Part shown: positions 23,481 through 35,260 of the stretch, piece after piece
Position numbering within the stretch: the stretch's first letter is position 1
Layout: each line of letters starts with the position of its first letter
NCBI RefSeq assembly: GCF_030272615.1
Contig: NC_081413.1
Span: forward strand, 20,710,501 to 20,774,500
Reading direction: 5' to 3'
DNA: 64,000 nucleotides
Source: Cryptomeria japonica
Lineage: Eukaryota > Streptophyta > Pinopsida > Cupressales > Cupressaceae
Position numbers and translations under genes: made by a program
The notes under the pieces: generated by a model
Seen by the model: only the letters and a program-made list of their open reading frames with translations
The model's database searches: none
What the model was told of the DNA's origin: nothing

Positions 23481-23664
23481 TGAAAACTTTTCGTTCTGAA
23501 TCAAGAGCGAATGGCTGTTTTAACGCCTGATGAGAAAGAGTCGCCTTTTAATTGCAGACCAATCTGTAGGTGAAGTCATAAAAATTTACATGAATTCAAA
23601 TACTTACTCTTTATTCAAATCAGAACCACACTGTTTCTCCCATTGCTTAACAGTTTGTTTGCAC
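23481..23664 (-). promoter_or_regulatory. Short unique 5' flank of the carboxylesterase gene
   Basis: Only about 185 bp separate the ATG from LTR-like repeat copy B. Any core promoter must lie here or in the repeat. No clear TATA box was found. The regulatory role is inferred from position only. Confidence 0.4.
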
Positions 23665-23665
23665 T

Positions 23666-24986
23666 GATCAGTGGCATAGCGGGACCATGAGGTAATGTCC
23701 ATTTCTAGCAACGCCTTTATATAGCTTAATTAAAAATGAGTGCAGTCTCGTCTATTTATAGAACTTTTTACCTATACATTGAAAAGGTACTATTAATCTT
23801 TATTTTTCTTTTAAAAGAACGACAGAAGTTCAATTATATTGTCTGTACTCTAGCTGTTGGTAAGCTGCTCTCTTCTACAATGATTTATTTCTCAACAAAG
23901 TGTGTTTTAGTGGTCATTAATATTACTCAATATTTTTTATCTTAAGAGTCACAATTTACTTAGATTTGCAGAATGGTGATCTGACAATGGTAATCTGTGT
24001 TAGATCATCCTTGCACGATGGTAACACCATCTGTGTTAGATCAACCTTACAAAATGTGGGCTTTTGTCTTCCAATTCTAAATCCAGTGGGTTTTGTCTTC
24101 AAGTTGATTGAACAATAATTCTAACTACAAAAAAGAATAATAATCAAATATAAAATAATTTTTTTATCATGCTTATTCTCCCTGTTTCATCTCTCTTAAA
24201 TATCTTTTTCTTCCAATAGATGTAAGCGTTCACATTACCTTGTTATTATGAAAAATAAATTACAAATATAATTTTTTTATTTAAATTATTTAATTTTTGT
24301 TTGTAAATAGTTTAAAATCAACTAGGGAACACCATAATGCATCCTTTCTAAAATTATTTGTTCTCAATTAATCACAAATTAGGATGCTTTTAGAATTACT
24401 ATGATCCCGAATTTTTCTTGAAGATCTATAATTATCAATCCTCCATTATCCTTGTGATGTAATTAACTTATATTGTGCTACTATGATAAATTTAAGATTT
24501 AGAAACTTTGCACCAAGAGATGCTTCTTCAACTTTCTTAATTTTTCTTGACTTGGTACTCCAATGATGTCCCTAAAGTGATATTACTATGCTTGCCTCAA
24601 CCTACCTACCAAGATGGTCTTTCAATGCTCTAATAAGGTTGATAAGTCATTTGTATGTCATATTGCATTACCTAAACCTTGTTATTTTTATTTAAAATAC
24701 TGTTAAGCTACTTGTACTACCTCAACAAAACAAAGTTTCCTTATCTTACCATCTTGGAGAGTAGCAAGTACAATTTACCAATTTAAGAAATTGATCACTA
24801 TACATGTTATTTGGCCAACCATGAGATGAGAACTCATTGCAACAATATTTAAGTTTCCTCTTTCAAAGAAAAGAGTTGCAAGTTCCTTTACAATTGATGC
24901 CTAATTAACTAATGAATTGTTTAGGACTTGTGGAGAAGATGGTTTATTTCTAGTAGATGGCATTTCTTTCAAATTTCCTCAATCTT
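23666..24986 (+). repeat. LTR-like repeat, copy B (possible solo LTR)
   Basis: 1321 bp match copy A from end to end, with small insertions such as an extra ACAGAAGTTC-like block near 23825 and a duplicated patch near 24000-24045. No Copia coding sequence adjoins it, which suits a solo LTR. It lies upstream of the carboxylesterase gene. Confidence 0.75.
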
Positions 24987-25570
24987 GATCAATCTGATCA
25001 TCCCAATGAGGTATTTCCTTGAAAGTATATTTGAATTGACACTCCCCTAGGTTACCTTCATATGATTTTTATTCATAAATGACTATATTTAGAATAATTG
25101 TGTTCTTGCAAGATAGAAAAATCCTTATATACTTACATAGTTTTGTAGACAAAAAATTGTGTTTTATTTTAATAATCACACTTTTTGGATTAGACTATGT
25201 AGCTGTTTTTTGCATCAACATTTCAGATCACACTTTGTGATCCCTCATCAAAATGTTAGAGAGCTAAGAGCGTGAAAGGTGAAATTGTACCTTTGTTGTA
25301 GCATGTATCTTGGAGTTCCCTACTTCTCATGTTGTCTCCATGCATGTTATTTCAACCTCATATATTGGCTAATTATGAACATATTAATATATTAAAGTAT
25401 TTTTATACTTTTATTTTTATTAGCCTAAACAACCTTAAAAGTCAATTATGGGCTGCATGATGATGGTTTCTATGATGGGTTGTATGAATTTTTACCATGG
25501 TTTTTTCAAAACCTTGTTTTGGTCTATGATATTTTTTATAGTGATATTTTGCACCTCTATAAATTTATAT
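24987..25570. other. Unassigned AT-rich stretch
   Basis: No gene is visible. It contains the hairpin motif listed at 25211-25254. Confidence 0.5.
25211..25254. repeat. Dispersed hairpin motif, copy 1
   Basis: TGCATCAACATTTCA is followed by the perfect hairpin GATCACA-CTT-TGTGATC (25226-25242) and CCTCATCAAAATG. Two related copies lie at 47073-47115 and 47142-47183 with altered but still paired stems. Confidence 0.6.
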
Positions 25571-25934
25571 ATTAAGGGCTTGAGATGGAAGCATGATGGG
25601 AGTTCATTTTTGTACACAAGTGATATTGGATAAAAAGACGAAGAGGAGAAGGAAGGAAAAATTGTATTTAATCTATGTTTCATGAAAATAATACAAGCAT
25701 GGACCTCTCTTCTTGGTGGAAATTTTTTCTAAAAGAATTTCCTCACATAAATATTAAGGATTTGAGATGGAGGCATGATGAGAGTTCATTTTTGTACACA
25801 AGTGATATTGGATTAAAAGTTGAAGAAGAGAAAGAAGGAAAGATTGTATTTTATCTATGTTTCATGAAAATAATACACATGGACCTTTCTTTTTGGTGGA
25901 ATTTTTTTATAAAAAAATTTCTCCACATAAAGTT
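25571..25934. repeat. Tandem duplication, two units of 182 bp
   Basis: Units 25571-25752 and 25753-25934 share long identical stretches (for example AGTTCATTTTTGTACACAAG). The period is 182 bp. The plus strand is partly open in both, but the peptides look random. Confidence 0.8.
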
Positions 25935-25993
25935 TGTGTTTTGAGTCGTTCTTTCTTGAATAAGTTTGTGTTGTGAGACGTTCTTTCTTGTGT
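25928..25993. repeat. Tandem duplication, two units of 33 bp
   Basis: TAAGTTTGTGTTTTGAG and TAAGTTTGTGTTGTGAG begin the two copies, each ending GTTCTTTCTTG. It directly follows the 182-bp duplication. Confidence 0.65.
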
Positions 25994-26849
25994 TGTTGAT
26001 TTATGACTCCTTCTTATTTCTAAAGTTGATTTATGAGTAATTAAAGGGAAAAAATGGAAGAAATTGCAATTGAAACACCTTGCAGCAGAAATGCACAGCA
26101 GTTCTTGTTGTAAAGGCATTGGATGCTTAGCTTGCACAGGTCCGCAAAACTGTGAAGCGTAACAAAAGAGAATCAATCTCTTATCCTAACTAGCACCATC
26201 AAGATTTCTCCGCTGTGACAGGGAACTTAGGTATGCAAATCTCTATCTTCAAAGAATCGCACAAATGCATCCAATGTATTCTACAATCACAAAACAAATT
26301 GAAAATCAATCCGATGTTCAAATACCCGCTGAAAGCGAAATACATTAATTCCTGATCGCTCCATTTGAATATATTTCTTTGCACTTCCATGCGTTACATA
26401 TTTTTCACTTGCATCCTTTTCGAATTCTGAACTTCCATGCGTTTCTAATTATCACGCAGTGCAACTGTCACAGCCTGTTTTTTCTTTTTTCTTTTATGTA
26501 CACGTATTTCTTTAACTTTTTGATATAATTATAATAATTAAGTAGCTTACATATATTTGATTTTATATATATATATATAAAATACATCGAAAGATCTTTA
26601 TCGAGGCGTCTATTTTATATTGTTTTGATTATTATGATATTATTTTATAATTTATTGAAAATAATATTCATAATATAAATTTGAAACATTTGAAATATAT
26701 TATATTATTATTTTAAATTATTTTTAGTTATAATATCATTTTATAGTTTTATTAGTAATATTATATTAATAGAGTTCTATATGATAAGTATAATACTCTT
26801 ATATTCTTATTTTAAAACTATAATATTGTTTTATAGTTATCAAGTGTAT
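25994..26849. other. Unassigned stretch, very AT-rich at its right end
   Basis: A 63-codon minus-strand frame (26199-26390) has no recognisable domain and I do not call it a gene. From about 26520 the sequence is TA-rich with no visible feature. Confidence 0.4.
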
Positions 26850-29800
26850 AATATGAGGGCAGGGTTTAAATCTTGGTTAGAGTTAGGGTTAGGATTATGG
26901 TTAGGGTTGGGACTATGGTTATAGATAAGATTATGATCATGATAGTATAACAATTATGATGGGCTTTAGTTGAATATTAGGGTTAGGGTTAGAACTAATA
27001 TCATAGTCAGGTTTATGCTTAGGATTAGGTTTTGCATTAGAGATGTAATTATTATGAGGGTTAGGGTTATAATTATAATGAGGGTTAGTATTATACTTAG
27101 GATTAGGGTTAGGGTTGGGATAAGGTTTAGGATTGGGGTTAATCTTAGTCATTGTAATTAGGGTTAAGGTTAAAGATTATAAATGTTAATTATAAATTAA
27201 ATTAGGGTTAAGGTTAGCATTAGAATTATAATTAGGATTAGGTTGGGGTTAAGATTGCAATTAGAGATAGTACATGATGATAGCTATAAGAGTTAGGGTT
27301 TGGGTTAGGGTTATAATTATAATTAGCGTTACTGTTAAATATTATAACTAGTGATTATAATAAAAAATAAGGTTAGGGTTAGGGTATCTCTCGGCGTATT
27401 TTATATAGATTTGCAACATGAAAAACGTAAAAATATCAATTTATATAATTATATAGTATCTTTTTATTAAAATAAATTTTATTATAATATTATTATATTA
27501 TTATGTTATTATACGGAGATATATGAAATTTTATGTATCTATTTAGACTATCTTTAATAATATATGTGTTGCAAGATCAAAATTAATACTAAAATCTAAG
27601 ATATATTAAACTTTATTTAATGGCGAGTATTACGGTTATGGTTAGCAGTAGGGTTAAGGTTAGTGTTATGATGGGGGATAAGGTTTACATCATGGTATAG
27701 GTTAGGGTTATGATAATGGTTAGTGTTTATATCATGGTTAGGGTTAACATCAATGTTAGGGTTTGGTTTTGGTTTAGGATTATGGTTAGAGTTAGGATTA
27801 TGGTTACAGTTTAATATTAGGGTTAAATTTATGGTTAGGGTTAGGGTTTAGTGTCAAGGTTATAATTATGTTTAGGGTTCACATTAAATGTAGGGTTAGG
27901 GTAAGCATAATTATAGTTAGGGTTAGGGTTAGAATTATAGATGGTTGTATGGTTAGGACTAGGATTTTGTTTATGGTTATGTTTAGGGTCATAGTTAGAA
28001 TTATGGATAGGGTTATGGTTTACATCATAGCTAGGGTTAGGGTTAAGGTTAGGGCTAGGGTTAGGGTCAGGGCTAGGGTTAGGGTTAGGGTCATGATTAA
28101 CATCATGGTTAGGGTTAGGGTTAGCCTTAGGGTTAGGATTTACATCATGCTTAAGTTTGGTGAGGATTATAGTGGGTTATGGTTTATATCATGGTGAGGG
28201 TTATAGTTAAGGGTTAGTGTTAGGATTAACGTTAGTGTTTACATCATGTTAAGGTTAGGTTTAGGGTTAGAATTATGGTTAGGATTTATGTGATGATTAG
28301 GGTTATTGTTAGGATTATGGATAGGGTTAGGGCCTAGGATTATGGTTAGTTTTAGGGTTTAAATCATGGTCAGGGTTTAGGATTCAGATTAGGATCATAG
28401 TTGGGGTTTACATCATTGTTAGGATTAGGTTTCGTTTTAGGGTTTGGGTTAAGATTAGTTTTAAGGTTATAATCATGGTTATTGTTAGGGTTAGGGTTAG
28501 TATTATAGTTTATTTAGAGTTTAATTTCAATTAGAGTTAGCATTAGTATTCAAATAGGGATAGGGTTTAAGGATAAAACATGGTGTGAGGGTTAGGATTA
28601 TATAATAAAGCTTGATTTTAAGGTGAAAGTTAATATTTAATTAGGGTTATGGTTAGGAAAGGCATGGTGAGAGTTAGTATTAAATCAGGATAAGAATCCA
28701 ATAAGGGTTAGGGTTCATATTAGGGTTAGATTACGGCTGAAGTTGTAGGTAGGGTTTATTTCTATGGTTAGAGTTAACTTTAAGTTTAGGTTAGGTCTAG
28801 GATTAAATTAGAGTGATTAGAGTTAAGGGTTAAGGTTATAGTTAATTAGAGTTAGGGTTCAAATATGATTAGGGTTTGATTATGGTAAGGGTTAGATTAA
28901 GAATGGAGTTCAATTATGATTATGATTAAGTTTAGGCTAGGATTTAGTTATGGTTAGATTAGGGTTCAAGTTGTAGTTAGGGCTTAATTGTAGGGATATA
29001 TTTAAATTTAGGGTTAGGATATGGTTAGGTTTTAATTATGATTAGATTAATGTTTAATTTTATGATTACGTTATGTTTTAGGGTTCACTAAGGTCTATAT
29101 TAGGGATATTATCAAGGTTAGGGTTTGATTATGGTAAGGTTTTAATTATAGTTAGCATTCATATAATAGTTCAATTAGGGTTAGAATTAACTTTACGATT
29201 CAATTACATTAGGGTTATAGTTAAATTAGGATTATAATTTAATTAGGGTTAGGGTTTGATCTAGAATTCAATTAGGATTAAGGTTTAATAAGTGTTAGGG
29301 TTTGGATTAGGTTAGCATTTAATTAGGGTTAGATTAAGCTTGAAGTTATAGGTAGGGTTTAATTCTCTAGTTAGAGTTATGCTTATGGTTAGGTAATGGC
29401 TGGAATTCAATTAGGTTTATATTTAAGTTTAGGGTTATGTTATGTTTTGGTGTTATGGTTTGGGTTAGGGATAAGTGCTAGGATTAGGATTATTGTTTAG
29501 GTTAGGAATTAATATTAGGGTTAAGATTATGGTTTTGGTTTCCATCATGTTTAGGGTTTGGGTTATGAACAAGTTTAGGGTTGGAATTATGGTTAGGTTA
29601 TGGATAGGGTTTAGGTTAAATGACATAAGGGTTTAAATAATGGGTAGGGTTAGGTTTGGAGTTATGGTTAGGGTGTAAATAATGGTTATATTAGGGTTTA
29701 GGGTTAGCTTTAGGATTATAGTTAAGGATATGGTCGACATCATGGTTAAGGTTAAGAATAGGGTTAGGATTAGAGATACATTTTAAGTTATGGTTAGGGT

Positions 29801-30560
29801 AAGGTATTAGGGTTAGGATTAAGGATTATTATTAAGGTTATGGTTTTGGGTAATAGTTAAGTAAGAGTTAGGATTAGGGTTAAGGGTCAAGGTTACATAG
29901 TTGATTAGAGGTAGGAATAAATTACACTTAGGGTTTGATTATGGTAAGGGCTAATTAGGATCAAGGTATGGGGTAGATTAGGGTTATGATTTAATAAGGA
30001 TTAATGCCCAATTATGGTTAAAGTTCAATTAGGGTTAGGGTTAAGTTTAGGGATAAAATTCAATTAGGGTTAGGGTTAAGTTTATGACTAAAATTAAAGT
30101 AGAGTTAGGGTTAAATCTAGGGCTATGGTTCATTTATTATTAGATTATAGTTTAACTTGTAATTATAGCTTAATTCTAGGGTTGTAGCTAAGTTTTGGCT
30201 AGGGTTGAATTGGGTCTAGATTAGGGATATTGTCAAGGTTAGGGTTTGATTATGATAAGTGGTTGATCATAGTTATGATTAGTATTAGATTTCAATTAGA
30301 GTTAGAATTACAATTATGATTCAATTAAGTTAGGCTTAGGGTTAAATTAGCGTAAGGGTTTGGGCTAGAATTCAATTAGGATTAGGGTTCATCTAGGGTC
30401 ACTTTTAATTCTAGGGTTAGAGCTAAGTTTAGTGTTCAATTAGGGTTCAAGTTCTAGGTAGTGCTTAATTCTAAGGTTAGAGTTGAGTTTAGGTTTAGCT
30501 TTCAATTATGGTAATATTAAGTTTAGGATCGATATTATGCTACAATTAGGGTTAATATTG
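26850..30560 (+). repeat. Degenerate telomere-like repeat array
   Basis: About 3.7 kb of GGTTAGGG, TTTAGGG and close variants (GTTATGG, GATTAGG) in head-to-tail order, with the G-rich strand on plus throughout. Short perfect TTAGGG runs occur, for example near 28066-28092. An AT-rich block without the repeat interrupts it at about 27385-27620. Variants become more diverged toward 30.5 kb. Open frames here (for example 27868-28197) are artefacts of the 6-7-base period. It is best described as an old interstitial telomere-like array. Confidence 0.88.
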
Positions 30561-31935
30561 TAGGATTATGCATTCATAAAACTTATTATCTATTTCTTAT
30601 GAAATATTAATGAAAATATTCATTATTATATACATTTTTTCAATACTTCTATAAAATAAATACCTTTAAACATTGTTCTAGAAAATCTAAGCCATTTTAA
30701 AATAGCTTAAATTTTTTTTAATTAAAATTATTTTCTTTTAACCTTTTAATTTTTTGAAAATTAACATAAAAATTATTTTGGACATTTCTAAATTAATAGT
30801 CATATGTTATTTTTGAAATATTTTTATAACTCAACTAAAATATAAAAATCAGATATATGTGATAAATTAGTTCTAAAATTTAAATACTAAATATTTTTAT
30901 ATCTTAAATTTTATAATATTTATGTATGTACGTATCTTTGATTTTTTGAATTTAGAAACATTATGATTGGATTTTAGAAACATAGAAAGCTTTTTCGATC
31001 TTTCCAAATTGAAAATTAAGACTGTTTCATTCCATATTGCTTCTATTTTCAGTATTCCATTCCTTTTAAATCTTTCTAAATTAAAAATTAGATTCATCAA
31101 TATCTTAACAAATTAACAATAACAATAACATTCTATTGGGACATAGAAACTTAAGAAATTAAAAAAATAAATAAAATTCATTGTACAACTAAAAAATCTT
31201 AGAATTGATTGTAGAACTAAAATATCTTCTTATCATATGTTGTATAATTGAAAAATAATTGATATTATTTAAAGTTGATTTGCAATGTAGATAATGATAT
31301 GCATAAACATTAACCATCCATCAAAATGCATATTTGGTTGATAAAAACAATCATTCTTGTAAATCAAGCAAATATAGATCATTCTTGAATCCATAAAGCA
31401 CAAACTTTATATTTGATTTATTGCTTGATTTGCAAAATTTGTAATGCTTAAAATGTGTTTTTTAAATTTAAACTACACTTTTATATGCATTTGAAATATT
31501 TTTATCGATTAATTAGTTTATTTTTTGATTGAGGAATGCAGAAGATGAAAACATGCAAAATAAATAATAGAATCATATAAATACCTCTTAAAAGCATGTT
31601 TTTTGTAACATTATGTCAATATATGCAATCCTTTGTAGAGAGGGGCTCAAGCATATACCTCTTAAAGCATGTTTTTTCTACCATACAAAGTTCTTGCTCT
31701 AAAAAAGGAGGTATAAATCCTAAACTAAAAGAGATTTATTTTTTCAATGGTAACTTGTTTCGAAACTGCAAAATAAATCGAATAGGAGAACTAATTTTCT
31801 TGTGCAATCACCAATGGCATAATTATTCATTACGAGAGAAGTCACAGACCATAGGACACCAAAGTTAATGTTAAACTGAAATAGAAATTAAAAAAATAAA
31901 TAGAAAAATCACATCTACATGATAAATAAGAAATT
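30561..31935. other. Unassigned AT-rich stretch
   Basis: No gene is visible. The piece at 30936-31110 resembles 35069-35260 (see repeat entry). Confidence 0.5.
30936..31110 (+). repeat. Direct repeat flanking LINE-1, left copy
   Basis: GATTTTTTGAATTTAGAAAC and the following bases recur at 35073. Weaker similarity continues for about 170 bp to a shared GATATCTTAA-like end. The two copies bracket LINE-1. Confidence 0.55.
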
Positions 31936-34900
31936 ACTATTTTTTTGAGTAAAAGGGGTAAAAACTTTATTCATGATTAGACTCAAAAATTACAAGGACG
32001 ACCAGAGCACCAAAGCCCCCCAAAAAAAGAGCCCTAGGCCCAGGCCAAGCTCAGCCAACATCATAACTCTCCATGTCCTTAGTAAGAATCTTCTGCAAGA
32101 CTTGACGATAATCCGAGGAGAGATGCTTCCATCCTTCAAACTTCCAATCACTATCATGTTCTGAGGCCCACTTAGCCAAACAATCTGTCGCTCTATTCCA
32201 TTCACAGGGAATGTGGATGAAAGACACCTGCTCCATTAATGAGCTAATCTGAAGGATCTGATGCACAATCCCTGCCAGCTGCTAGTGAGTCCCATTCATC
32301 TTTTGTTCAGTTAACAATTAACAATGATTTGTGAATTTGATTCACAGATAACCTTCCTACAACCCAATTCCCAAGCCCGTTCCAGGGCATAGAGAATAGC
32401 AAGACCCTCCATATAGTTATTAGATTGCCTCTCTTTATGCATCGAAAAGAGGAAGACCACCTCTCTCATACAGTTCTGACCAATCCCACCCACCCCTACT
32501 AGGCCTCGGTTACCCCTGGAAGAGCCATCGGTGTAATCTTAATAATCTCATCCTGAGGGGGGCTCCACTTTCCAACCCTTTAGACCTTCTTCATAGCACA
32601 TCTACCTCTTTTGACCCAAGCGAAGGCAGGAGATAGCTCATGCCAACCCAACCTACTCACAATGTCCACCTCATCTCTGTTCAAAGGAAGGTTAACCTCA
32701 CACTTAGCTTCCATCATCTCCCGGATCATAACCATGGTTCTATTCCATACTTACTACACTAACAGTACGGCCTCACGAAAGATCCTTTTGTTCCTCTCAA
32801 GCCAAATCTGCCAGAGTATGAAGATTGGCCCAATGTACTAGACCGTCTGAAGGAAAGAGGACAGGATGGACGGTTTGCCAAAACTACTCCAAAATTCCAC
32901 CAAGGGATCAACATGAACACACAGACACTTCCACACCCCCCATGAGTAGTGCCAAATAAGCATAGAGAAGGGACATCTGAAGATCAGATGTGAGGAGTCT
33001 TCTTCCCCATTACCACACAAAGCACAAATAGAAGGCCCTAAGAATCCCCTCTTGCGAATATTATCCCAAGTTAGGCATCTATTCAAAGCTAGAGTCCAAG
33101 CGAAACAACTACACTTTGGCAAAGAGAAACTGCTCCAAACCTGTTTCCACCAGTGCACCTCTCTACCCTCCAAACTCTGATTCAAAATTACCTGGTAACC
33201 ACTAGCAACAATAAAGATGCCCTTAGGGTTCAGAGACCAGGAAATACCATCCCTAATCTTTAGAGCACTACAGTGTCTACTCGCCAGAATGCCTTACAGC
33301 TCAGCACACTCTTCCTCCATCCCCACAACCAGCCACTCACTAGGAGCCTTCCACCTCTCCATCTTCAGCCGCCCACACTAGTAAACCACCTTGAAGTCAC
33401 TCACCCTTGACCACCCTACCTCTAAAAATATTTGGCTAAGGTTCCCAAGATTAGGAAACTGAACAAGGATGGGAGGGTACCCATCCCAAGAGTCATTCCA
33501 GAAAAGGACCTCCTCCCCCCTCCTATAGATCCAAAAGAGTCCCTCCTTAACGAGAGATGCTCCCTTCTTGAGAGTATACCAAATTGTTGAGCCTTTTCCC
33601 TCAAGCAGATATCTTGGAACCTCCTGAACTGGGATCCTCTGCATATATTTGTAAGCCAAAAGCTTAGCCCAACCACAATCCTGCTTGACGCACCACCTCC
33701 AATACATCTTAGCTGCCAGAGCCTCCCTAAATAAAATAACCTGTCGTAAACCAAGCCCCCTTGACTGCTTCAGGCTACACACCAGGTCCCAATTAACCAG
33801 ACTCCATTTGGAGGAGGAAAGATTGCTTTCCCAGAAGAATTTCCTTGCCAAAGAGTCCAGACCCTTCAAGAACCACATAGGAGCCACTTGAAACATACAC
33901 CGATAAGTCAAAAGAGCCTGAACCACTGACTGAATCAGTTGCACCCTCCCAGCAAAAGATAACCATCTGTGCATCCAATGTTCCACCTTCGAGTGAAATT
34001 TATCTAAGATACCCTACCATGACTCCTGAGGAGGATTATGAGGAGAGATAGGAATACCCAGATAAGTCATGGGCAGAGCACCCACTTGGAACCTCAAGAT
34101 AAGAGCAATCCTCCTTTGAATAGCGCCAGGAGTGTTGAAGGAAAGAATAGAAGACTTATCTTCATTGATCAACTGACCCGAGGCCGCCAGATAGACATCC
34201 AAAACCTTCCGTAGATTAGTAGCTTCTCAGATCCGAGCAAGACCCATCAAGACCGTGTCATCAAGAAACTACAGATGAGACTGAGGCTGTAGATCATTGC
34301 CCCACCTTAAGCCCTGAATACTACCCAGACCCACATTATGCTTGATCAGCCTCCCCAGACCCTCAACCATGAGAATGAATAAGTAAGGGGAGAGGGGTTC
34401 CCCCTGGCGAAGGCCCCTAGATGCACCAAAAAGCTCAGTGCGATCACCATTAACAAGCATTGAGAAAGAGGTGGACGTGACACAACTCATAACCCATTGG
34501 CTTCTTTCCTCAGCAAAGCCAAAAGACCTGAGGATCTTCAGAAGGAAGGACCAATGAACTCTATCATAAGCCTTAGCCATATCCAACTTGATAAACATAG
34601 CTTTTTCCTTGGAGGATGCCATAGAATGAATGGTCTCCATAGCAATGACCATACCATCGAAAATTTTACGTCCTTCCACAAACCCACTCTGTTCCTTTGA
34701 GATAACAACCCCTGAGAACTTCTTCATCCTCTCTGCTATCAACTTAGAAATGATCTTGTATATCACATTGCAGAGAGATATAGGGCGGAACTGGCCTAAC
34801 CTCTCGGTTCCATCACACTTAGGGATTAGTGCAATGAAGGTCACATTCAAGGCCCGAAGCATCTGTTTGTTCCTCTGGGACTCTTGGACTACATCGAGTA

Positions 34901-35068
34901 AGTCCAATTTGATGATATCCCATAACTCTTGAAATAATTCAATCGGAAACCCATCCGGTCCTGGAGCTTTTCCTTTCCTCATTTGAAAAACAATCCGCTC
35001 AAGTTCTTCCAACAAAATAGGACACATAAGCTGCTCATTCATCTCCCTAGACACAAGAGGAGGAATGT
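31936..35068 (-). mobile_element. LINE-1, 5'-truncated non-LTR retrotransposon
   Basis: Minus-strand order is RT, connector, zinc-binding module, RNase H, 3' UTR, with an A-run (plus-strand T-run near 31940-31946) at the 3' end. It begins in the fingers of RT, so ORF1 and endonuclease are missing, as happens by incomplete reverse transcription. No target duplication was found. Confidence 0.88.
32060..32500 (-). pseudogene. LINE-1 RNase H domain
   Basis: Fragments in two frames match plant LINE RNase H: NNYMEGLAILYALERAWELG, VICESNSQIIV and HIPCEWNRATDCLAKWASEH. Frameshifts separate the fragments from each other and from the RT frame. Confidence 0.75.
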
Positions 35069-35093
35069 TTTGATTTTTTGAATTTAGAAACAT
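32838..35093 (-). pseudogene. LINE-1 reverse transcriptase and zinc-binding module
   Basis: It would prime reverse transcription on nicked target DNA. KGKAPGPDGFPIELFQ, FRPISLCNVIYKIISK, QSGFVEGRKIFDG, KLDMAKAYDRVHW and RQGEPLSPYLFI mark RT. The catalytic box reads FLDD where FADD is normal. The zinc-binding part has CALCGNGEEDSSHLIFRCPF near 32970-33020. One frame holds from 35093 to 32838 with stops at 34269 (TAG), 34227 (TGA), 34014 (TAG), 33378 (TAG), 33294 (TAA) and 32838 (TAG). The first stop sits immediately before the catalytic box. Confidence 0.9.
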
Positions 35094-35260
35094 TATATGT
35101 TTATGTTTGAGATTTAGAAATATAGAAAATCATTTTGAAAATTAAGATTCTTTCTTTCCCTTTCCTATCAAAATATTGCTCTTATTTTTCTATTAAAATA
35201 TTCATTTTATTTTTATTATTGAAAAAATAAAAGATCTAAATAAAGGTTGATGATATCTTA
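35069..35260 (+). repeat. Direct repeat flanking LINE-1, right copy
   Basis: Similarity to 30936-31110 begins at or within a few bases of the LINE-1 5' junction, with a 25-base identical core. Confidence 0.55.

Noticed and set aside
23481-23504. Longer carboxylesterase with 8 extra N-terminal residues
   Set aside because: The upstream codon is TTG, not ATG; the first ATG in frame is at 23478-23480, and the family N-terminus fits that start.
18557-24986. A retrotransposon that captured the carboxylesterase gene between two LTRs
   Set aside because: No PBS, PPT or shared TSD links copies A and B; the gene is antisense, and copy A is better explained as the 3' LTR of the Copia ruin to its left.
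25994-26390. Small minus-strand gene (26199-26390)
   Set aside because: It is open for 63 codons but has no domain, no splice context I can defend and no neighbour support.
27868-28197. 109-codon frame rich in Arg and Val
   Set aside because: It is a translation of the telomere-like repeat and has no independent coding signal.
30936-35096. 25-base repeat as the LINE-1 target duplication
   Set aside because: The left copy is about 1 kb from the LINE poly(A) end, and similarity extends beyond a normal TSD.
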